DNA of 57,435 nt from Pseudoxanthomonas sp. (GTDB lineage: Bacteria > Pseudomonadota > Gammaproteobacteria > Xanthomonadales > Xanthomonadaceae). Under the pieces are notes generated by a model. That model was not told the origin of the DNA. It saw nothing but the letters and a program-made list of their open reading frames with translations, and did not search any database. Location: the NCBI RefSeq assembly GCF_024710765.1, contig NZ_JANJUE010000068.1, positions 1 through 57,435 of the forward strand. Reading direction: 5' to 3'. This document shows, piece by piece, positions 29,035 to 38,570 of this stretch; positions within the stretch are counted from its first letter, which is position 1; each line of letters opens with the position of its first letter. The translations under genes and the position numbers were made by a program.

Positions 29035-30489
29035 TCACAACAGCGGCGAGGTCAAGCGGGCCAATGCTTCGGGCAGGCGATGGCGCCACAGTGAGCGCCG
29101 GCGCTGCAATTGCACGGGTTCGGAGGCGGCGAACTCGCCTTCCAGCAGCTGGGCCAGCCGGCCGGCCAGTCCGCGGTCGCGGAACAGCATGGAGATCTCG
29201 AAATTCAGGCGGAAGCTGCGGTGATCGAAATTGGCGCTGCCGATCAGGGCCAGGTTGTCGTCGCACAGCAATGCCTTGCTGTGCATCATCCGCGGCCCGT
29301 ATTCGTAGACCTTCACCCCGGCGGCCAGCAGTTCGTCGAAATAGGAACGGGCCGCGTAGGTGACCAGGCGCGAGTCGCTCATCTTCGGTACCAGCAGGCG
29401 TACGTCCAGGCCGCCCAGGGCCGCCGAGGTCAGCGCCATCCGCGCGGCTTCGCCGGGTACGAAATAGGGGGTGACCAGCCAGACCCGGGAACGGGCTTCG
29501 TGGATGGCCGCCACGTGCATGCGATGGATCGGTTCCCAGGACGAATCCGGGCCGGACACCAGGGTCTGCGCGGAGATGCCGCCTTCCACGCCGGGCTCGG
29601 TCGCGCACCACAGCCGCGTACCGTGGAAATCCTTGCGCTGCTGGCCGGTGGCGTAGACCCAGTCCTCCACGAACACCTGCTGGATGCTGCGCACCACGTC
29701 GCCTTCCATGCGCAGGTGCAGGTCGCGATACGCGTCGGGCCGCAGTGATTCGTCTTCCTCTTCGGTGATGTTGATGCCGCCGGTGAAGGCGACGCGGCCG
29801 TCGATGACCACGATCTTGCGGTGGGTGCGCAGGTTGACCCAGGGCCGGGTGAACGGCTTGAACCGGGTGGGATGGAACCAGGCGCTCTCGCCACCGGCGT
29901 CGTGCAATGGCTGCAGGAAGCGCCGGCCTACCTTCGAGGAACCGACCGCATCGAGCAACAGGCGCACCTTCACGCCTTCCCGCGCCTTGGCGATCAGCGC
30001 CTCCAGCAAGCGCGTGCCGCAGCGGTCGGGGCTGTAGATGTAGTACTCCAGGTGGATGTGGTTGCGCGCCTGCCGGACCGCATCGACGATGGCTTCGTAG
30101 GTGGCCGAGCCGTCCACCAGCAATTGCACCGAGGTCGCCGTGGCCGGTGGCAGGCCGGTGGTGCTCTGGGCCAGCATCGCCAGTTCCGTGCAGCCCTCGT
30201 CGGCCGGGCAGAAGGTTTCGTAGGTGTCCAAGCCGGTGCGGGACTGGTGCCGGCGCAGTTGCTGGCGCTTGATCTTCTGCGGGCCCAGCAGGAAATAGAT
30301 CAGGTAGCCGATGTAGGGCAGCAGTGACAGCGAAAGCACCCAGCTGAGGGTGGCGACCGGCTCGCGCTTCTGCAACACGATCCAGCCGCACAGCGGGATC
30401 AGGTAGAGCAGCCAGGCCGCGGTGAGCCAGCGGTTCAGGTGCGGGATGGACAGGAAGGCATCCCACCAGGTGTGCAGGGTTTCCAGCAT
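29035..30489 (-). CDS. cls: Cardiolipin synthase (phospholipase D superfamily)
   Basis: The enzyme joins phosphatidylglycerol molecules to cardiolipin at the inner membrane. The 484 residues start with two membrane helices (LTAAWLLYLIPLCGWIVLQ and VLSLSLLPYIGYLIYFLLG), followed by two PLD domains with HKD motifs: HRKIVVIDGRVAFTGGIN and HSKALLCDDNLALIGSANFD. Length and layout fit ClsA-type enzymes. It is divergent from the radical SAM gene, with starts 57 bases apart. Confidence 0.94.
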   Translation of the reverse strand: MLETLHTWWDAFLSIPHLNRWLTAAWLLYLIPLCGWIVLQKREPVATLSWVLSLSLLPYIGYLIYFLLGPQKIKRQQLRRHQSRTGLDTYETFCPADEGCTELAMLAQSTTGLPPATATSVQLLVDGSATYEAIVDAVRQARNHIHLEYYIYSPDRCGTRLLEALIAKAREGVKVRLLLDAVGSSKVGRRFLQPLHDAGGESAWFHPTRFKPFTRPWVNLRTHRKIVVIDGRVAFTGGINITEEEDESLRPDAYRDLHLRMEGDVVRSIQQVFVEDWVYATGQQRKDFHGTRLWCATEPGVEGGISAQTLVSGPDSSWEPIHRMHVAAIHEARSRVWLVTPYFVPGEAARMALTSAALGGLDVRLLVPKMSDSRLVTYAARSYFDELLAAGVKVYEYGPRMMHSKALLCDDNLALIGSANFDHRSFRLNFEISMLFRDRGLAGRLAQLLEGEFAASEPVQLQRRRSLWRHRLPEALARLTSPLL

Positions 30490-30546
30490 GGCGGGATTCT
30501 ATGCGGTGTCGCCGCCGTTGAGACGGCCCCGGCGTAATCTGCGCCG

Positions 30547-31623
30547 ATGGGCGATGCGATCAAAGGCCGAGGTTCCACCGGCTACCTGCCGGGCCGGTTC
30601 GCCGTGACCACCGCGCAGGCGGAGGACGATGGCTGGCACGAGCGCGACCGCGCCGATGAAATCGAATCCGCGCCGGCCACCCAGGTCACCGAGGAGCGCG
30701 CGCGCAGCATCATCAGCCGCAACCAGTCGCCGGACATCCCGTTCCAGCAATCGCTCAACCCCTATCGCGGCTGCGAGCACGGGTGCTCATACTGCTTCGC
30801 CCGCCCGAGCCACGCCTACCTGGACCTGTCGCCGGGCCTGGATTTCGAGACCCGCATCTTCGCCAAGACCAATGCGCCGGAGGTGCTGCGCAGGGAACTG
30901 GCGAAACCGGGCTACCGCTGCAGCCCGATCGCGTTGGGCATCAATACCGACGCCTACCAGCCGACCGAGCGCAGGCTGGGGCTGACCCGGCGCATCATCG
31001 AGGTGCTGGCCGAGACCCGGCATCCATTTTCCCTGATCACCAAGAACGCGCTGGTGGAACGGGATCTGGACCTGCTGGCGCCGATGGCCCGCGACCAGCT
31101 GGTGCAGGTGTATTTCTCCATCACCACCCTGGACAACCTGCTGTCCGCGCGGCTGGAACCGCGCGCCTCGGCGCCGCATTCGCGACTGCGCGCGGTGCGC
31201 CGGCTGAGCGAGGCGGGCATCCCGGTCGGGGTGATGTTCGCGCCGGTGATTCCGTGGGTGAACGACAGCGAGTTGGAGGCGGTGCTGGAGGCCGCGCGCG
31301 ATGCCGGCGCCGATTCGGCCGGCTACGTGCTGTTGCGCCTGCCGCACGAGGTCTCGCCGTTGTTCCGCGACTGGCTGCAGACCCATCTGCCGCAGCGCGC
31401 CGAACACGTGATGAGCACGATCCAGCAGCTGCGTGGTGGCAAGGATTACGACGCGCGTTTCGGCAAGCGCTTCAGCGGCGAGGGCGTTTACGCCGAACTG
31501 CTCGCGCGCCGTTTCGATCTGGCTTACCGGCGGCTGGGCTTCGATCGGCGCAAGCACCAGGGGCTGGACACGGGCAAGTTCGTGCCGCCGCGGCCACCCT
31601 CGCCTCAGGGTGAATTGTTCTGA
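30547..31623 (+). CDS. PA0069 family radical SAM protein
   Basis: The 358-residue protein belongs to the radical SAM group related to spore photoproduct lyase (SplB-like, PA0069/Rv2578c). The iron-sulfur motif CxxxCxxC is formed by Cys76, Cys80 and Cys83 (YRGCEHGCSYCFARPSHAY). No substrate is established for this family. The ATG at 30547 gives MGDAIKGRGSTGYLPGRF, the common family start. An inverted palindromic repeat lies between it and convergent fbp. Confidence 0.88.
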   Translation: MGDAIKGRGSTGYLPGRFAVTTAQAEDDGWHERDRADEIESAPATQVTEERARSIISRNQSPDIPFQQSLNPYRGCEHGCSYCFARPSHAYLDLSPGLDFETRIFAKTNAPEVLRRELAKPGYRCSPIALGINTDAYQPTERRLGLTRRIIEVLAETRHPFSLITKNALVERDLDLLAPMARDQLVQVYFSITTLDNLLSARLEPRASAPHSRLRAVRRLSEAGIPVGVMFAPVIPWVNDSELEAVLEAARDAGADSAGYVLLRLPHEVSPLFRDWLQTHLPQRAEHVMSTIQQLRGGKDYDARFGKRFSGEGVYAELLARRFDLAYRRLGFDRRKHQGLDTGKFVPPRPPSPQGELF

Positions 31624-31634
31624 CCTGTCGACAC

Positions 31635-31706
31635 GGCGGGAGCGACATGAGTCGCGACCGGATGAATCCAGGCCCGGCGTCGAATCGCGACTCGCGTCGC
31701 TGCCCC
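31635..31706. repeat. Interspersed palindromic repeat, inverted pair (copy b)
   Basis: The arms are 31635-31660 (GGCGGGAGCGACATGAGTCG and on) and 31681-31706 (CGACTCGCGTCGCTGCCCC within). They occupy almost the whole 94-base gap between two convergent genes, where the structure might also act as a terminator. Confidence 0.75.
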
Positions 31707-31717
31707 GAGAGGCAGAA

Positions 31718-32737
31718 TCAATCGCCGTCGCGGTGATACCGCGCTGCCGCTTCCACTTCGTTGCGCGAGCCCAGAAACACCGGCACGCGCTGGTGCAGAT
31801 GGGTCGGCTGCAGATCCAGGATCGGCTCGCGGCCGGTGCTGGCGGCGCCGCCGGCCTGTTCGACCAGCAGGCCCATCGGGTTGGCCTCGTACATCAGGCG
31901 GAGCTTGCCCGGCTTGCCGGGATCCTTGCGATCCCACGGGTAGATGAAGATGCCGCCACGGGTCAGGATGCGGTGCACGTCGGCGACCATGCTGGCGATC
32001 CAGCGCATGTTGAAGTCCTTGCCGCGCGGACCTTCCCTGCCGGCCAGCAGATCGGCCACGTAGGCCTGCATCGCCGGCTCCCAGTGGCGCTGGTTGGACA
32101 CGTTGATGGCGAACTCGCGGGTGTCCTCGGGGATGCGCATGTCGCGCTGGGTCAGCACGAACGCGCCCTGCTCGCGATCCAGGGTGAAGGCGTGGGTGCC
32201 GTGCCCGGTGGTCAGCACCAGCATCGTGCTGGGACCGTAGATGCAGTAGCCGGCGGCGACCTGGTGGCGGCCCGGCTGCAGGAAGTGCTCGTCGCCCGGC
32301 CGGCTCACGCCCTCGGGGCTGCGCAGCACCGAGAAGATGGTGCCGACCGAGACGTTGACGTCGATGTTGGAACTGCCGTCCAGCGGATCGAACAGCAGCA
32401 GGAAACCGCCGCGCGGATAGGCGTCGGGGATCGGTTGGCTGTGCTCCATTTCCTCCGACGCGCAGGCCGCCAGGTGGCCTCCCCAGGCATTGGCCTCCAG
32501 CAGGATGTCGTTGCTCAGCACGTCCAGTTTCTTCTGCGCCTCGCCTTGGACGTTGCCGGTGCCGGCGTCGCCCAGCACCCCGCCGAGCGCCCCCTTGCTG
32601 ACCGCGATGGAAATGCTGGTGCAGGCCCGCGCGACCACCGCGATCAGCTGGCGCAGCTCGGCGTCGATGCGACCGGCGCGCTGCTCCTCGATGAGGTAGC
32701 GGCTGAGGGATACGGTATGGGCGGTTGGCGTGGGCAT
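31718..32737 (-). CDS. fbp: Class I fructose-1,6-bisphosphatase
   Basis: The enzyme hydrolyses fructose 1,6-bisphosphate in gluconeogenesis. The 339 residues contain the metal-binding [20 protein letters not shown], the upstream SEEMEH, and the substrate loop [20 protein letters not shown]. The start ATG 32737 gives [20 protein letters not shown], like relatives; the open frame further upstream overlaps the divergent gene. Confidence 0.97.
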   Translation of the reverse strand: MPTPTAHTVSLSRYLIEEQRAGRIDAELRQLIAVVARACTSISIAVSKGALGGVLGDAGTGNVQGEAQKKLDVLSNDILLEANAWGGHLAACASEEMEHSQPIPDAYPRGGFLLLFDPLDGSSNIDVNVSVGTIFSVLRSPEGVSRPGDEHFLQPGRHQVAAGYCIYGPSTMLVLTTGHGTHAFTLDREQGAFVLTQRDMRIPEDTREFAINVSNQRHWEPAMQAYVADLLAGREGPRGKDFNMRWIASMVADVHRILTRGGIFIYPWDRKDPGKPGKLRLMYEANPMGLLVEQAGGAASTGREPILDLQPTHLHQRVPVFLGSRNEVEAAARYHRDGD

Positions 32738-32822
32738 GGCAGGATGGCGGGCGGAAGAACCGCGCATTGTCCTGACATGGCGGACCAATGCAAGACCAAT
32801 TTTCGAATCCAGAGGACGTTCC

Positions 32823-34058
32823 GTGATTCCGACGCCCCCGGCGGTGTGGCTTTCCCTGTCTTCGGCGCTGGGCCTGGGCCTGCTGATCGGCCTGGTCCGC
32901 GAGCGCGCCGGCGGCGAGGCGCGCGCCATCGCCGGGCTGCGCACCCACGCCCTTACCGCCCTGGGTGCGGCGGTCGCGGCCCACCTCGGCCTGCCGGTGC
33001 TCTTGGTGACGCTGGCCGGCGTGGGGGTGCTGGCCGCGCTGGCCTATCTGGGCACGCGTGAGCAAGACGTCGGCCTGACCAGCGAAATTGCCCTGTTGCT
33101 GACCGCCCTGCTGGGCGCGCTGGCGGTGCAGTCGCCGCCGCTGGCGACCGGCCTGGCCGTGGTCGTGGCCCTGCTGCTGTACGCCAAGGAGCCGCTGCAC
33201 CGGCTGACCCGCCAGGTGCTGAGCGAGCGCGAAGTGTTCGATGGCCTGCTGCTGCTGGCCTCCGCGCTGGTGATCCTGCCAATCCTGCCGGATGAGGCGA
33301 TCGGGCCGTTCCAGGCGATCAACCCGGCCACCCTGTGGAAGCTGGTGGTGCTGGTGATGGCGGTCAGCGCGCTGGGCCACGTCGCGCTGCGCCTGATTGG
33401 CAACCGCTGGGGCCTGGCCGTCGCCGGTTTCTTCGCCGGTTACGTCTCCTCCACCGCGGCGGTGATCGGCTTCGGCCAGCGCGCCCGCGAAACGCCCGCC
33501 CTGCGATCCTCGGCGGTCGCGGCGGCGTTGTTGTCCAACCTGGCTTCGCTCAGCCTGTGCGTGCCGATCCTGTGGGCGGTGTCGCCGCCGCTGGTCGTCG
33601 ACCTGTGGCCGGAACTGGCGGCGATCGGTGCGGTGCTGCTGGCTGGCGGTCTGCTGGGCCTGCGTGCGGGACGCGATGATCCGGTCGCGCCGCCGACCGC
33701 CGAGAGCCGGATGTTCCGGTTCGGGCAGGCCCTGGGCTTCGCGCTGGTAGTCGCCGTGCTGACCTTCGTGTCGGCCGCGCTGGCGGCGTGGATCGGTCCG
33801 CGCGGGGCGATGGCGGCGGCGGTGATCTCGGCGACTGCGGAACTGCACGCGGCGGTGGCCACGCTGGCCAACCAGTTCGCGCGCGGCGGTCTGGACGATC
33901 TGGAGGCGCGCTGGCTGATGCTGGCCCTGCTGGCGGCAAGCCTGGCGACCAAATCGGTGATCGCCTGGATCAGCGGCGGCGCCGCGTACGGGGTGCGTGT
34001 CGCGGCCGGACTGCTGGCCGCGCTGGCGGCGGGCCTGGCGGTGCTGCTGCTGACCTGA
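32823..34058 (+). CDS. MgtC/SapB and DUF4010 domain membrane protein
   Basis: The 411-residue protein is almost entirely hydrophobic with about 11-12 helices. The N-terminal part matches MgtC/SapB ([33 protein letters not shown]), and the C-terminal part DUF4010 ([41 protein letters not shown]). Function is not established; MgtC domains in other contexts affect ATP synthase or magnesium homeostasis. The start is GTG 32823 with AGAGGA six bases upstream. Confidence 0.85.
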   Translation: MIPTPPAVWLSLSSALGLGLLIGLVRERAGGEARAIAGLRTHALTALGAAVAAHLGLPVLLVTLAGVGVLAALAYLGTREQDVGLTSEIALLLTALLGALAVQSPPLATGLAVVVALLLYAKEPLHRLTRQVLSEREVFDGLLLLASALVILPILPDEAIGPFQAINPATLWKLVVLVMAVSALGHVALRLIGNRWGLAVAGFFAGYVSSTAAVIGFGQRARETPALRSSAVAAALLSNLASLSLCVPILWAVSPPLVVDLWPELAAIGAVLLAGGLLGLRAGRDDPVAPPTAESRMFRFGQALGFALVVAVLTFVSAALAAWIGPRGAMAAAVISATAELHAAVATLANQFARGGLDDLEARWLMLALLAASLATKSVIAWISGGAAYGVRVAAGLLAALAAGLAVLLLT

Positions 34059-34073
34059 GCGGGCGGAGATCCC

Positions 34074-34144
34074 TTGCAGGAGCGACGTCAGTCGCGACCC
34101 ATTCCGTGCGTGGGGAGCGATACCGGTCGCGACGTCGCTCCTGC
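34074..34144. repeat. Interspersed palindromic repeat, inverted pair (copy c)
   Basis: The left arm 34074-34100 contains GCAGGAGCGACGTCAGTCGC; the right arm 34124-34144 is the complementary CGGTCGCGACGTCGCTCCTGC. It sits between the convergent ends of the MgtC-type gene and the response regulator gene. Confidence 0.82.
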
Positions 34145-34154
34145 CCGGAAGCGA

Positions 34155-34808
34155 TCAGATGATCCGCAGGGTTATCGCCTTGAGGACCGCGCGGGTGCGA
34201 TCGCGGGTGCCGAGCTTGTCGAGGATGTTGGAGACGTAGTTCTTCACCGTGCCTTCGGCCAGGAACAGCGTGCGGGCGATTTCCTTGTTGGAATAGCCGC
34301 CGGCCAGCAGCCGCAGGATCGCCACCTCGCGTTCGCTGAAGCGCTCGCTGGGTGGCGTCTCATCGTGGAACCGATAGCGTGCGCGCACCGGTTCGGTGGA
34401 GACCGGTTGCAACAGGGTGTCGCCGTCGGCGACACGGCGGATGGCGGCGCGCAGATCCTCGGGCGCCGCGTCCTTGAGCAGGAATCCCTGCGCGCCGGCA
34501 TCGGCCGCGCGCAGCAGCAGGTCCCCGTCATCGAACGTGGTCAGCAGCAGCACGGGAGTGCGGTCGCCGCGCGCGCGCAGTTGCTGCAAGGCTTCGATGC
34601 CGTCCATGCCGGGCATGCGGATATCGCTGAGGATGACGTCCACCGGCGTGGCGGCGACGCGGTCCAGCAGTTCGGCTCCGCCCTCGGCCTCGAATGCCAC
34701 CCGGATGCCGTCCGGACCGTCCAGCAAGGCGCGCAGGCCGGCGCGGACCAGGGCCTGATCGTCGGCCAGCGCGATCCGCACGATCGCGGATCCGGATGCG
34801 TCGTTCAT
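34155..34808 (-). CDS. NarL/LuxR-family response regulator (DesR-like)
   Basis: The 217-residue regulator has a receiver domain with the acidic pair Asp16/Asp17, phosphoacceptor Asp62 (VILSDIRMPGMDG) and a conserved Lys near 113 (GFLLKDA). A LuxR-type helix-turn-helix lies at about 150-215 (SEREVAILRLLAGGYSNKEI, EGTVKNYVSNILDKLGTRDR). The start codon overlaps the kinase gene stop by 4 bases, so both are co-translated. The regulated genes are unknown. Confidence 0.93.
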   Translation of the reverse strand: MNDASGSAIVRIALADDQALVRAGLRALLDGPDGIRVAFEAEGGAELLDRVAATPVDVILSDIRMPGMDGIEALQQLRARGDRTPVLLLTTFDDGDLLLRAADAGAQGFLLKDAAPEDLRAAIRRVADGDTLLQPVSTEPVRARYRFHDETPPSERFSEREVAILRLLAGGYSNKEIARTLFLAEGTVKNYVSNILDKLGTRDRTRAVLKAITLRII

Positions 34809-35908
34809 GAGGGAAACTCCACGGTCAATTCCAGGTTGCCGGCCACGCCGCGGCCGATGCGCAGGTCGCCACCGGCGGCGGCGACCCGCTCGCGGATGCC
34901 GGCCAGTCCGTTGCCTTCGCGCAGCAGGGCGGGCGCTTGCCCATCGTCGGCGATCCGCAGGCACAGCCGCGGTCCTTCGCGCCGCAGTTCGACCCACAAC
35001 GTCGCCGCGCCGGCATGGCGCGCGGCATTGGTCATCGCTTCCTGCACGATCCGCAACACGGTCTCGGCCAGTTGCGGGTCGCGGATCACGGCGTCCTCGT
35101 CGATGCGCAGCTGCATGCGCAGCTGCGGTAGCGGCGCGGCCAGCGCACGCAGCGCGGTCTCCAGATCCAGGCCGCGCGAATCGCGCAGCGCCTGCACCAC
35201 GTTGCGGATGTCCTCGAGCAGCTCGCTGGCCAGCTGTTCGCCCAGGCGGACCTGCGGGCGCTCGGCCAGGGCGGGATCGGTGGCGAGCGCGCGCAGGTTG
35301 AGCTTCATCGCGGTCAATTTGTGCCCGGCGACGTCGTGCAGCTCGCGTGCCACCCGCAGGCGTTCGGCGTCGCGCGCGCTGTCGGCCAGCAGGGCGCGGG
35401 TGGCGAGCAGGTCGGCATTGACCAGGGCCAGCCGATCCCGCGCGTTCTCGGCGCTGCGCGCGTAGTGGCCGATCAGCGCGGCGAAGGCCTGGAAGCCGGA
35501 GTAGATCGCCACCATGAACCAGGCAGCGTCATGCCCGGCGCGGACCATCAGCAGGCCGAACACCGCGTTGGCCGCGAGCATCACCAGCAGCGCGTGCAGC
35601 GGGCGCCAGGTCATCGCCAGCTGGGCGGCCACCACCACCAGCAGGACCGGCGCAGTGCCGGTGCGCGGCGCCAGATGGATCATGGCCAGCGCGAGCAGCA
35701 GCTGCAGCCACAGCAGCGCGTCGCGCAGGCGCCGACCGACGCCGGGCTGATCCAGCAACAGGAACGCGGCCAGGAACGCCAGCAGCGCGCCCAGGCGCGC
35801 GCCGTCCAGGCCCCCCGTTTCGCCGCGCATCGCCAGCATCACCGCCGCCCAGGTCAGGACACCGGACAGGTTGAGCGGTTGCAGCAGCAGCTTCAGGCGT
35901 TCGCGCAT
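34805..35908 (-). CDS. Sensor histidine kinase (DesK-like, HisKA_3)
   Basis: The 367-residue kinase has five or six membrane helices in residues 15-150, then the HisKA_3 dimerisation domain with phosphoacceptor His191 (RVARELHDVAGHKLTAMKL) and a HATPase_c domain with LCLRIADDGQAP and GNGLAGIRERVAAAGG. The topology is like DesK, which senses membrane fluidity; the signal here is unknown. The start ATG 35908 is the first giving a sensible cytoplasmic N-terminus. It is divergent from the gene at 36050. Confidence 0.9.
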   Translation of the reverse strand: MRERLKLLLQPLNLSGVLTWAAVMLAMRGETGGLDGARLGALLAFLAAFLLLDQPGVGRRLRDALLWLQLLLALAMIHLAPRTGTAPVLLVVVAAQLAMTWRPLHALLVMLAANAVFGLLMVRAGHDAAWFMVAIYSGFQAFAALIGHYARSAENARDRLALVNADLLATRALLADSARDAERLRVARELHDVAGHKLTAMKLNLRALATDPALAERPQVRLGEQLASELLEDIRNVVQALRDSRGLDLETALRALAAPLPQLRMQLRIDEDAVIRDPQLAETVLRIVQEAMTNAARHAGAATLWVELRREGPRLCLRIADDGQAPALLREGNGLAGIRERVAAAGGDLRIGRGVAGNLELTVEFPS

Positions 35909-35981
35909 GCGGACATGCTGCCTGCCGCGAACGCCGCGCGCCATGGCCGTGGTGAAAGTCGTGACTTCCGGCAGGTCGTTG

Positions 35982-36007
35982 GCTGCTGACACCACGCTGT
36001 CAGCAGC
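35982..36007. promoter_or_regulatory. Inverted repeat, candidate operator of the YafY operon
   Basis: Perfect 10-base arms GCTGCTGACA (35982-35991) and TGTCAGCAGC (35998-36007) are separated by six bases. The repeat ends 42 bases before the first gene of the operon that encodes the YafY-type regulator and lies in the gap shared with the divergent kinase gene. No U-tract follows. Centre-to-centre spacing of 16 bases suits a dimeric DNA-binding protein. Confidence 0.6.
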
Positions 36008-36049
36008 GCCCCCGCAGGATGGCTGCCTGCCATTTCAGGAGGAAAGCGC

Positions 36050-36655
36050 ATGACTCCCCGCAGTTTGACGGCGCGCGCACAGGAACTGCTGCCGCGCGCA
36101 TTCCAGGCGTATGTCGCCGGACTGGGCCGCAACCTGGTCAGCGGCGAGCAGATCACCTATCCGGCTTCGCCCGGGCACGAGCTGCCCACCGAGGGCCGGC
36201 ACGATTTCGATTTCCTGCACGGCCATTGGCATGTGCGCAACGTGCGGCTGAAGGAACGGCTGGTCGGCTGCGAGGAATGGGAAAGCTTCGAGGCGCGTCA
36301 GCATTGCGGCCCCGTGCTGGGCGGCATCGGCAACCTGGACGAGTTCATCACCGACTGGGCCGGCGGCTATCGCGGCATGACCCTGCGCCTGTACGACCCC
36401 CGGCAGCGCCAATGGAGCCTGTACTGGGCCAATAACCAGCAGGGTCTGCTCGAACCGCCGGTGATCGGCCGCTTCCAGGATGGCGTGGGTACTTTTCATG
36501 GACGCGACCGCCACAAGGGCCGCGAGGTCTGGGTCCGGTTCCGCTGGCACGACATCCAGGCCGACAGTGCGCACTGGGAGCAGGCGTTCTCGCCGGATCG
36601 CGGCAGCCACTGGGAAACCAACTGGCACATGTACCTGACCCGGGAGGCCGCGTGA
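36050..36655 (+). CDS. DUF1579-like (lipocalin-fold) protein
   Basis: The 201-residue soluble protein contains HDFDFLHGHWHVRNVRLKER and a series of Trp-rich beta-strand segments (MTLRLYDPRQRQWSLYWAN, EVWVRFRWHD, HWEQAFSPDRGSHWETNW), a pattern typical of DUF1579-type calycin-like barrels. The ATG has a strong AGGAGGAAA upstream. It overlaps the next gene by 4 bases and heads a four-gene operon ending in a YafY regulator. Function unknown. Confidence 0.75.
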   Translation: MTPRSLTARAQELLPRAFQAYVAGLGRNLVSGEQITYPASPGHELPTEGRHDFDFLHGHWHVRNVRLKERLVGCEEWESFEARQHCGPVLGGIGNLDEFITDWAGGYRGMTLRLYDPRQRQWSLYWANNQQGLLEPPVIGRFQDGVGTFHGRDRHKGREVWVRFRWHDIQADSAHWEQAFSPDRGSHWETNWHMYLTREAA

Positions 36656-37008
36656 GCGCCCCGCCCGTCCTGCCCACCCCGCTGACCGTCGAAATCCGCA
36701 GCTACCGCCTGCGTCCCGGCACCCGCGACGCCTTCCATCGGCTGATCACCACCACGGTCGCGCCGATGCTGCGGCGATGGCGGACGGACCTGGTCCGGCA
36801 CGGCCCATCGCCGCATGACGGCAGTTCCTACCTGCTGATCCGCGCCTATGCGGATCTGGAAGCGAGGCAGCGCGAGCAGGACGCGTTCTACGGCAGTGCG
36901 GAATGGCGCGAAGGACCACGCCAGGCCGTGCTGGACCCGATCGAGGAATACCTGTCGGTGGTGCTGGAAATGGATGCCGCCACCGTCGATGCCCTGCGCC
37001 AGGAGTGA
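36652..37008 (+). CDS. NIPSNAP family protein (single domain)
   Basis: This 118-residue protein has the NIPSNAP/dimeric alpha-beta barrel pattern: a first strand VEIRSYRLRPGTRDAFHRLI, a central YLLIRAYADLEARQREQDAF, and a helix with YGSAEWREGPRQAVL. It starts with GTG overlapping the previous stop by 4 bases. Ligands of these small ferredoxin-like barrels vary; here unknown. Confidence 0.8.
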   Translation: MSAPPVLPTPLTVEIRSYRLRPGTRDAFHRLITTTVAPMLRRWRTDLVRHGPSPHDGSSYLLIRAYADLEARQREQDAFYGSAEWREGPRQAVLDPIEEYLSVVLEMDAATVDALRQE

Positions 37009-37013
37009 TGACC

Positions 37014-37817
37014 ATGCTCGATACCCTCTCCCCCACGCGGGATCGTGGCGTGCCGCGCCATCGGATGCCCGTCGCGCCGCCGCTTCCGGAAGCCCGCGTG
37101 CCCGGCGTGATCGAACTGCGCCAGTACACCCTGCATCCGGGCCGGCGCGATGAACTGATCACCTTGTTCGAACGCGAATTCATCGAGACCCAGGAAGACG
37201 CGGGCATGCTGCTGCTCGGCCAGTTCCGCGATCTGGACGACCCCGACCGTTTTGTCTGGCTGCGCGGTTTCACTGACATGGCGGCGCGGCGGGACGCACT
37301 GGCGGGGTTCTACCAGGGGCCCGCCTGGCGCGCACATCGCGATGCCGCCAACGCCACGATGATCGATTCGGACAACGTGTTGTTGCTGCGGCCGACCGCG
37401 CCGGCTCCCGCGCCGAAGGTATCCACGCCCCCGCCGCCGAACAGCGCGCAGGCGCCGGAACAGGCGCGCATCGTCATCTGCCTGCACTACTTCGATGCAC
37501 CGATGAACGCGGAGTGGCTGGCCCACTTCGAACAGATCCAGCAGCCGTGGCTGGAAGGCATGCATGCGCGGGTACTCGCGACGCTGGCGACCAGCAATGC
37601 GCCCAACGACTATCCGGCCCTGCCCGTGCGCGAAGGCGAGCACGTGTTCGCGTGCGTCCTGCAGTTCGCCGACGAGGCCACCCACGAACGTTGCGATCGG
37701 CAACTGCAGGCGGCATGGCGGATTGGCGCGCAGCCGCACCGCACCGAGCTGCTGCGGCTGGCGCCGACCGCGCGTTCGCGGATGGGCCGCGACCTGCCCG
37801 CCGCCATGGAGGATTGA
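37014..37817 (+). CDS. NIPSNAP family protein (two tandem domains)
   Basis: The 267-residue protein repeats the NIPSNAP fold: domain 1 with VIELRQYTLHPGRRDELITL and FVWLRGFTDMAARRDALAGF, a Pro/Ala linker (about 128-150), and a second diverged barrel from ARIVICLHYFDAPMNAEWL. ATG 37014 was chosen because AGGAG lies eight bases upstream; ATG 37008, which overlaps the previous stop, is too close to it. Part of the YafY operon. Confidence 0.8.
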   Translation: MLDTLSPTRDRGVPRHRMPVAPPLPEARVPGVIELRQYTLHPGRRDELITLFEREFIETQEDAGMLLLGQFRDLDDPDRFVWLRGFTDMAARRDALAGFYQGPAWRAHRDAANATMIDSDNVLLLRPTAPAPAPKVSTPPPPNSAQAPEQARIVICLHYFDAPMNAEWLAHFEQIQQPWLEGMHARVLATLATSNAPNDYPALPVREGEHVFACVLQFADEATHERCDRQLQAAWRIGAQPHRTELLRLAPTARSRMGRDLPAAMED

Positions 37818-37868
37818 GATGCGCGCGCCCCTTTGCGTCCGCCACCGCCGGCAAGGGATGATGCCGGC

Positions 37869-38564
37869 ATGCGCCGCGCCGACCGCCTGTTCCTGATCAT
37901 CCATGCCTTGCGTGGACGCCGCACCGCCCTGCCCGCCCGTACGCTTGCCGAGACCCTGGCGGTCTCGCTGCGCACCGTCTATCGCGACGTGGCCGACCTG
38001 CAATTGTCGGGCGTTCCGATCGAAGGCGAAGCCGGCGTCGGTTACCTGCTGCGCAAGGGCGCGGACATTCCGCCGCTGATGTTCAACGCCGACGAACTCG
38101 AAGCCCTGGTGGTTGGCACGCGCTTCGTGCGGGCCTTCGGTGGCCAGCGGCTTTCGGTGGGCGCGCGTTCGGCGCTGCTGAAGATCCAGGCGGTACTGCC
38201 GCCGGATCTGCAGGCGCGCGCGCAGCGCACCCGCATCTACGCGCCGGAGCTCAAGGATCGCTTCGAGTCCACCGGGCTGCTGGATCGCCTGCACGAGGCC
38301 ATCGAGCAGCGACGCGTGCTGCGGTTCCGCTATGCCGATCATTCCGGCGAGGAAACCCGGCGCGACGTGGAACCGCTGTGCCTGGCGTTCTGGGGCGGCA
38401 GCTGGACCCTCGGCGCCTGGTGCCGGTATCGCGGCGACTTCCGCAACTTCCGGCCCGATCGCATCCTCCAGCTGGATGAAACCGGCGAGATCTTCGACGA
38501 CGATCCGGAGCGCGGCCTGGACGCCTATTTCCGCCGGGTCGGACCGCCGCCGTCCGACGCCTGA
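37869..38564 (+). CDS. YafY-type HTH/WYL transcriptional regulator
   Basis: The 231-residue regulator has an N-terminal winged helix (MRRADRLFLIIHALRGRRTA, TLAETLAVSLRTVYRDVADL) and a WYL domain with VLRFRYADHSGEETRRDVEP and WTLGAWCRYRGDFRNFRPDR. WYL domains bind small ligands or nucleic-acid signals. It is the last gene of the operon beginning at 36050 and likely regulates it through the inverted repeat at 35982; this link is an inference. It ends six bases from the convergent receptor gene. Confidence 0.9.
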   Translation: MRRADRLFLIIHALRGRRTALPARTLAETLAVSLRTVYRDVADLQLSGVPIEGEAGVGYLLRKGADIPPLMFNADELEALVVGTRFVRAFGGQRLSVGARSALLKIQAVLPPDLQARAQRTRIYAPELKDRFESTGLLDRLHEAIEQRRVLRFRYADHSGEETRRDVEPLCLAFWGGSWTLGAWCRYRGDFRNFRPDRILQLDETGEIFDDDPERGLDAYFRRVGPPPSDA

Positions 38565-38570
38565 TCCGCG

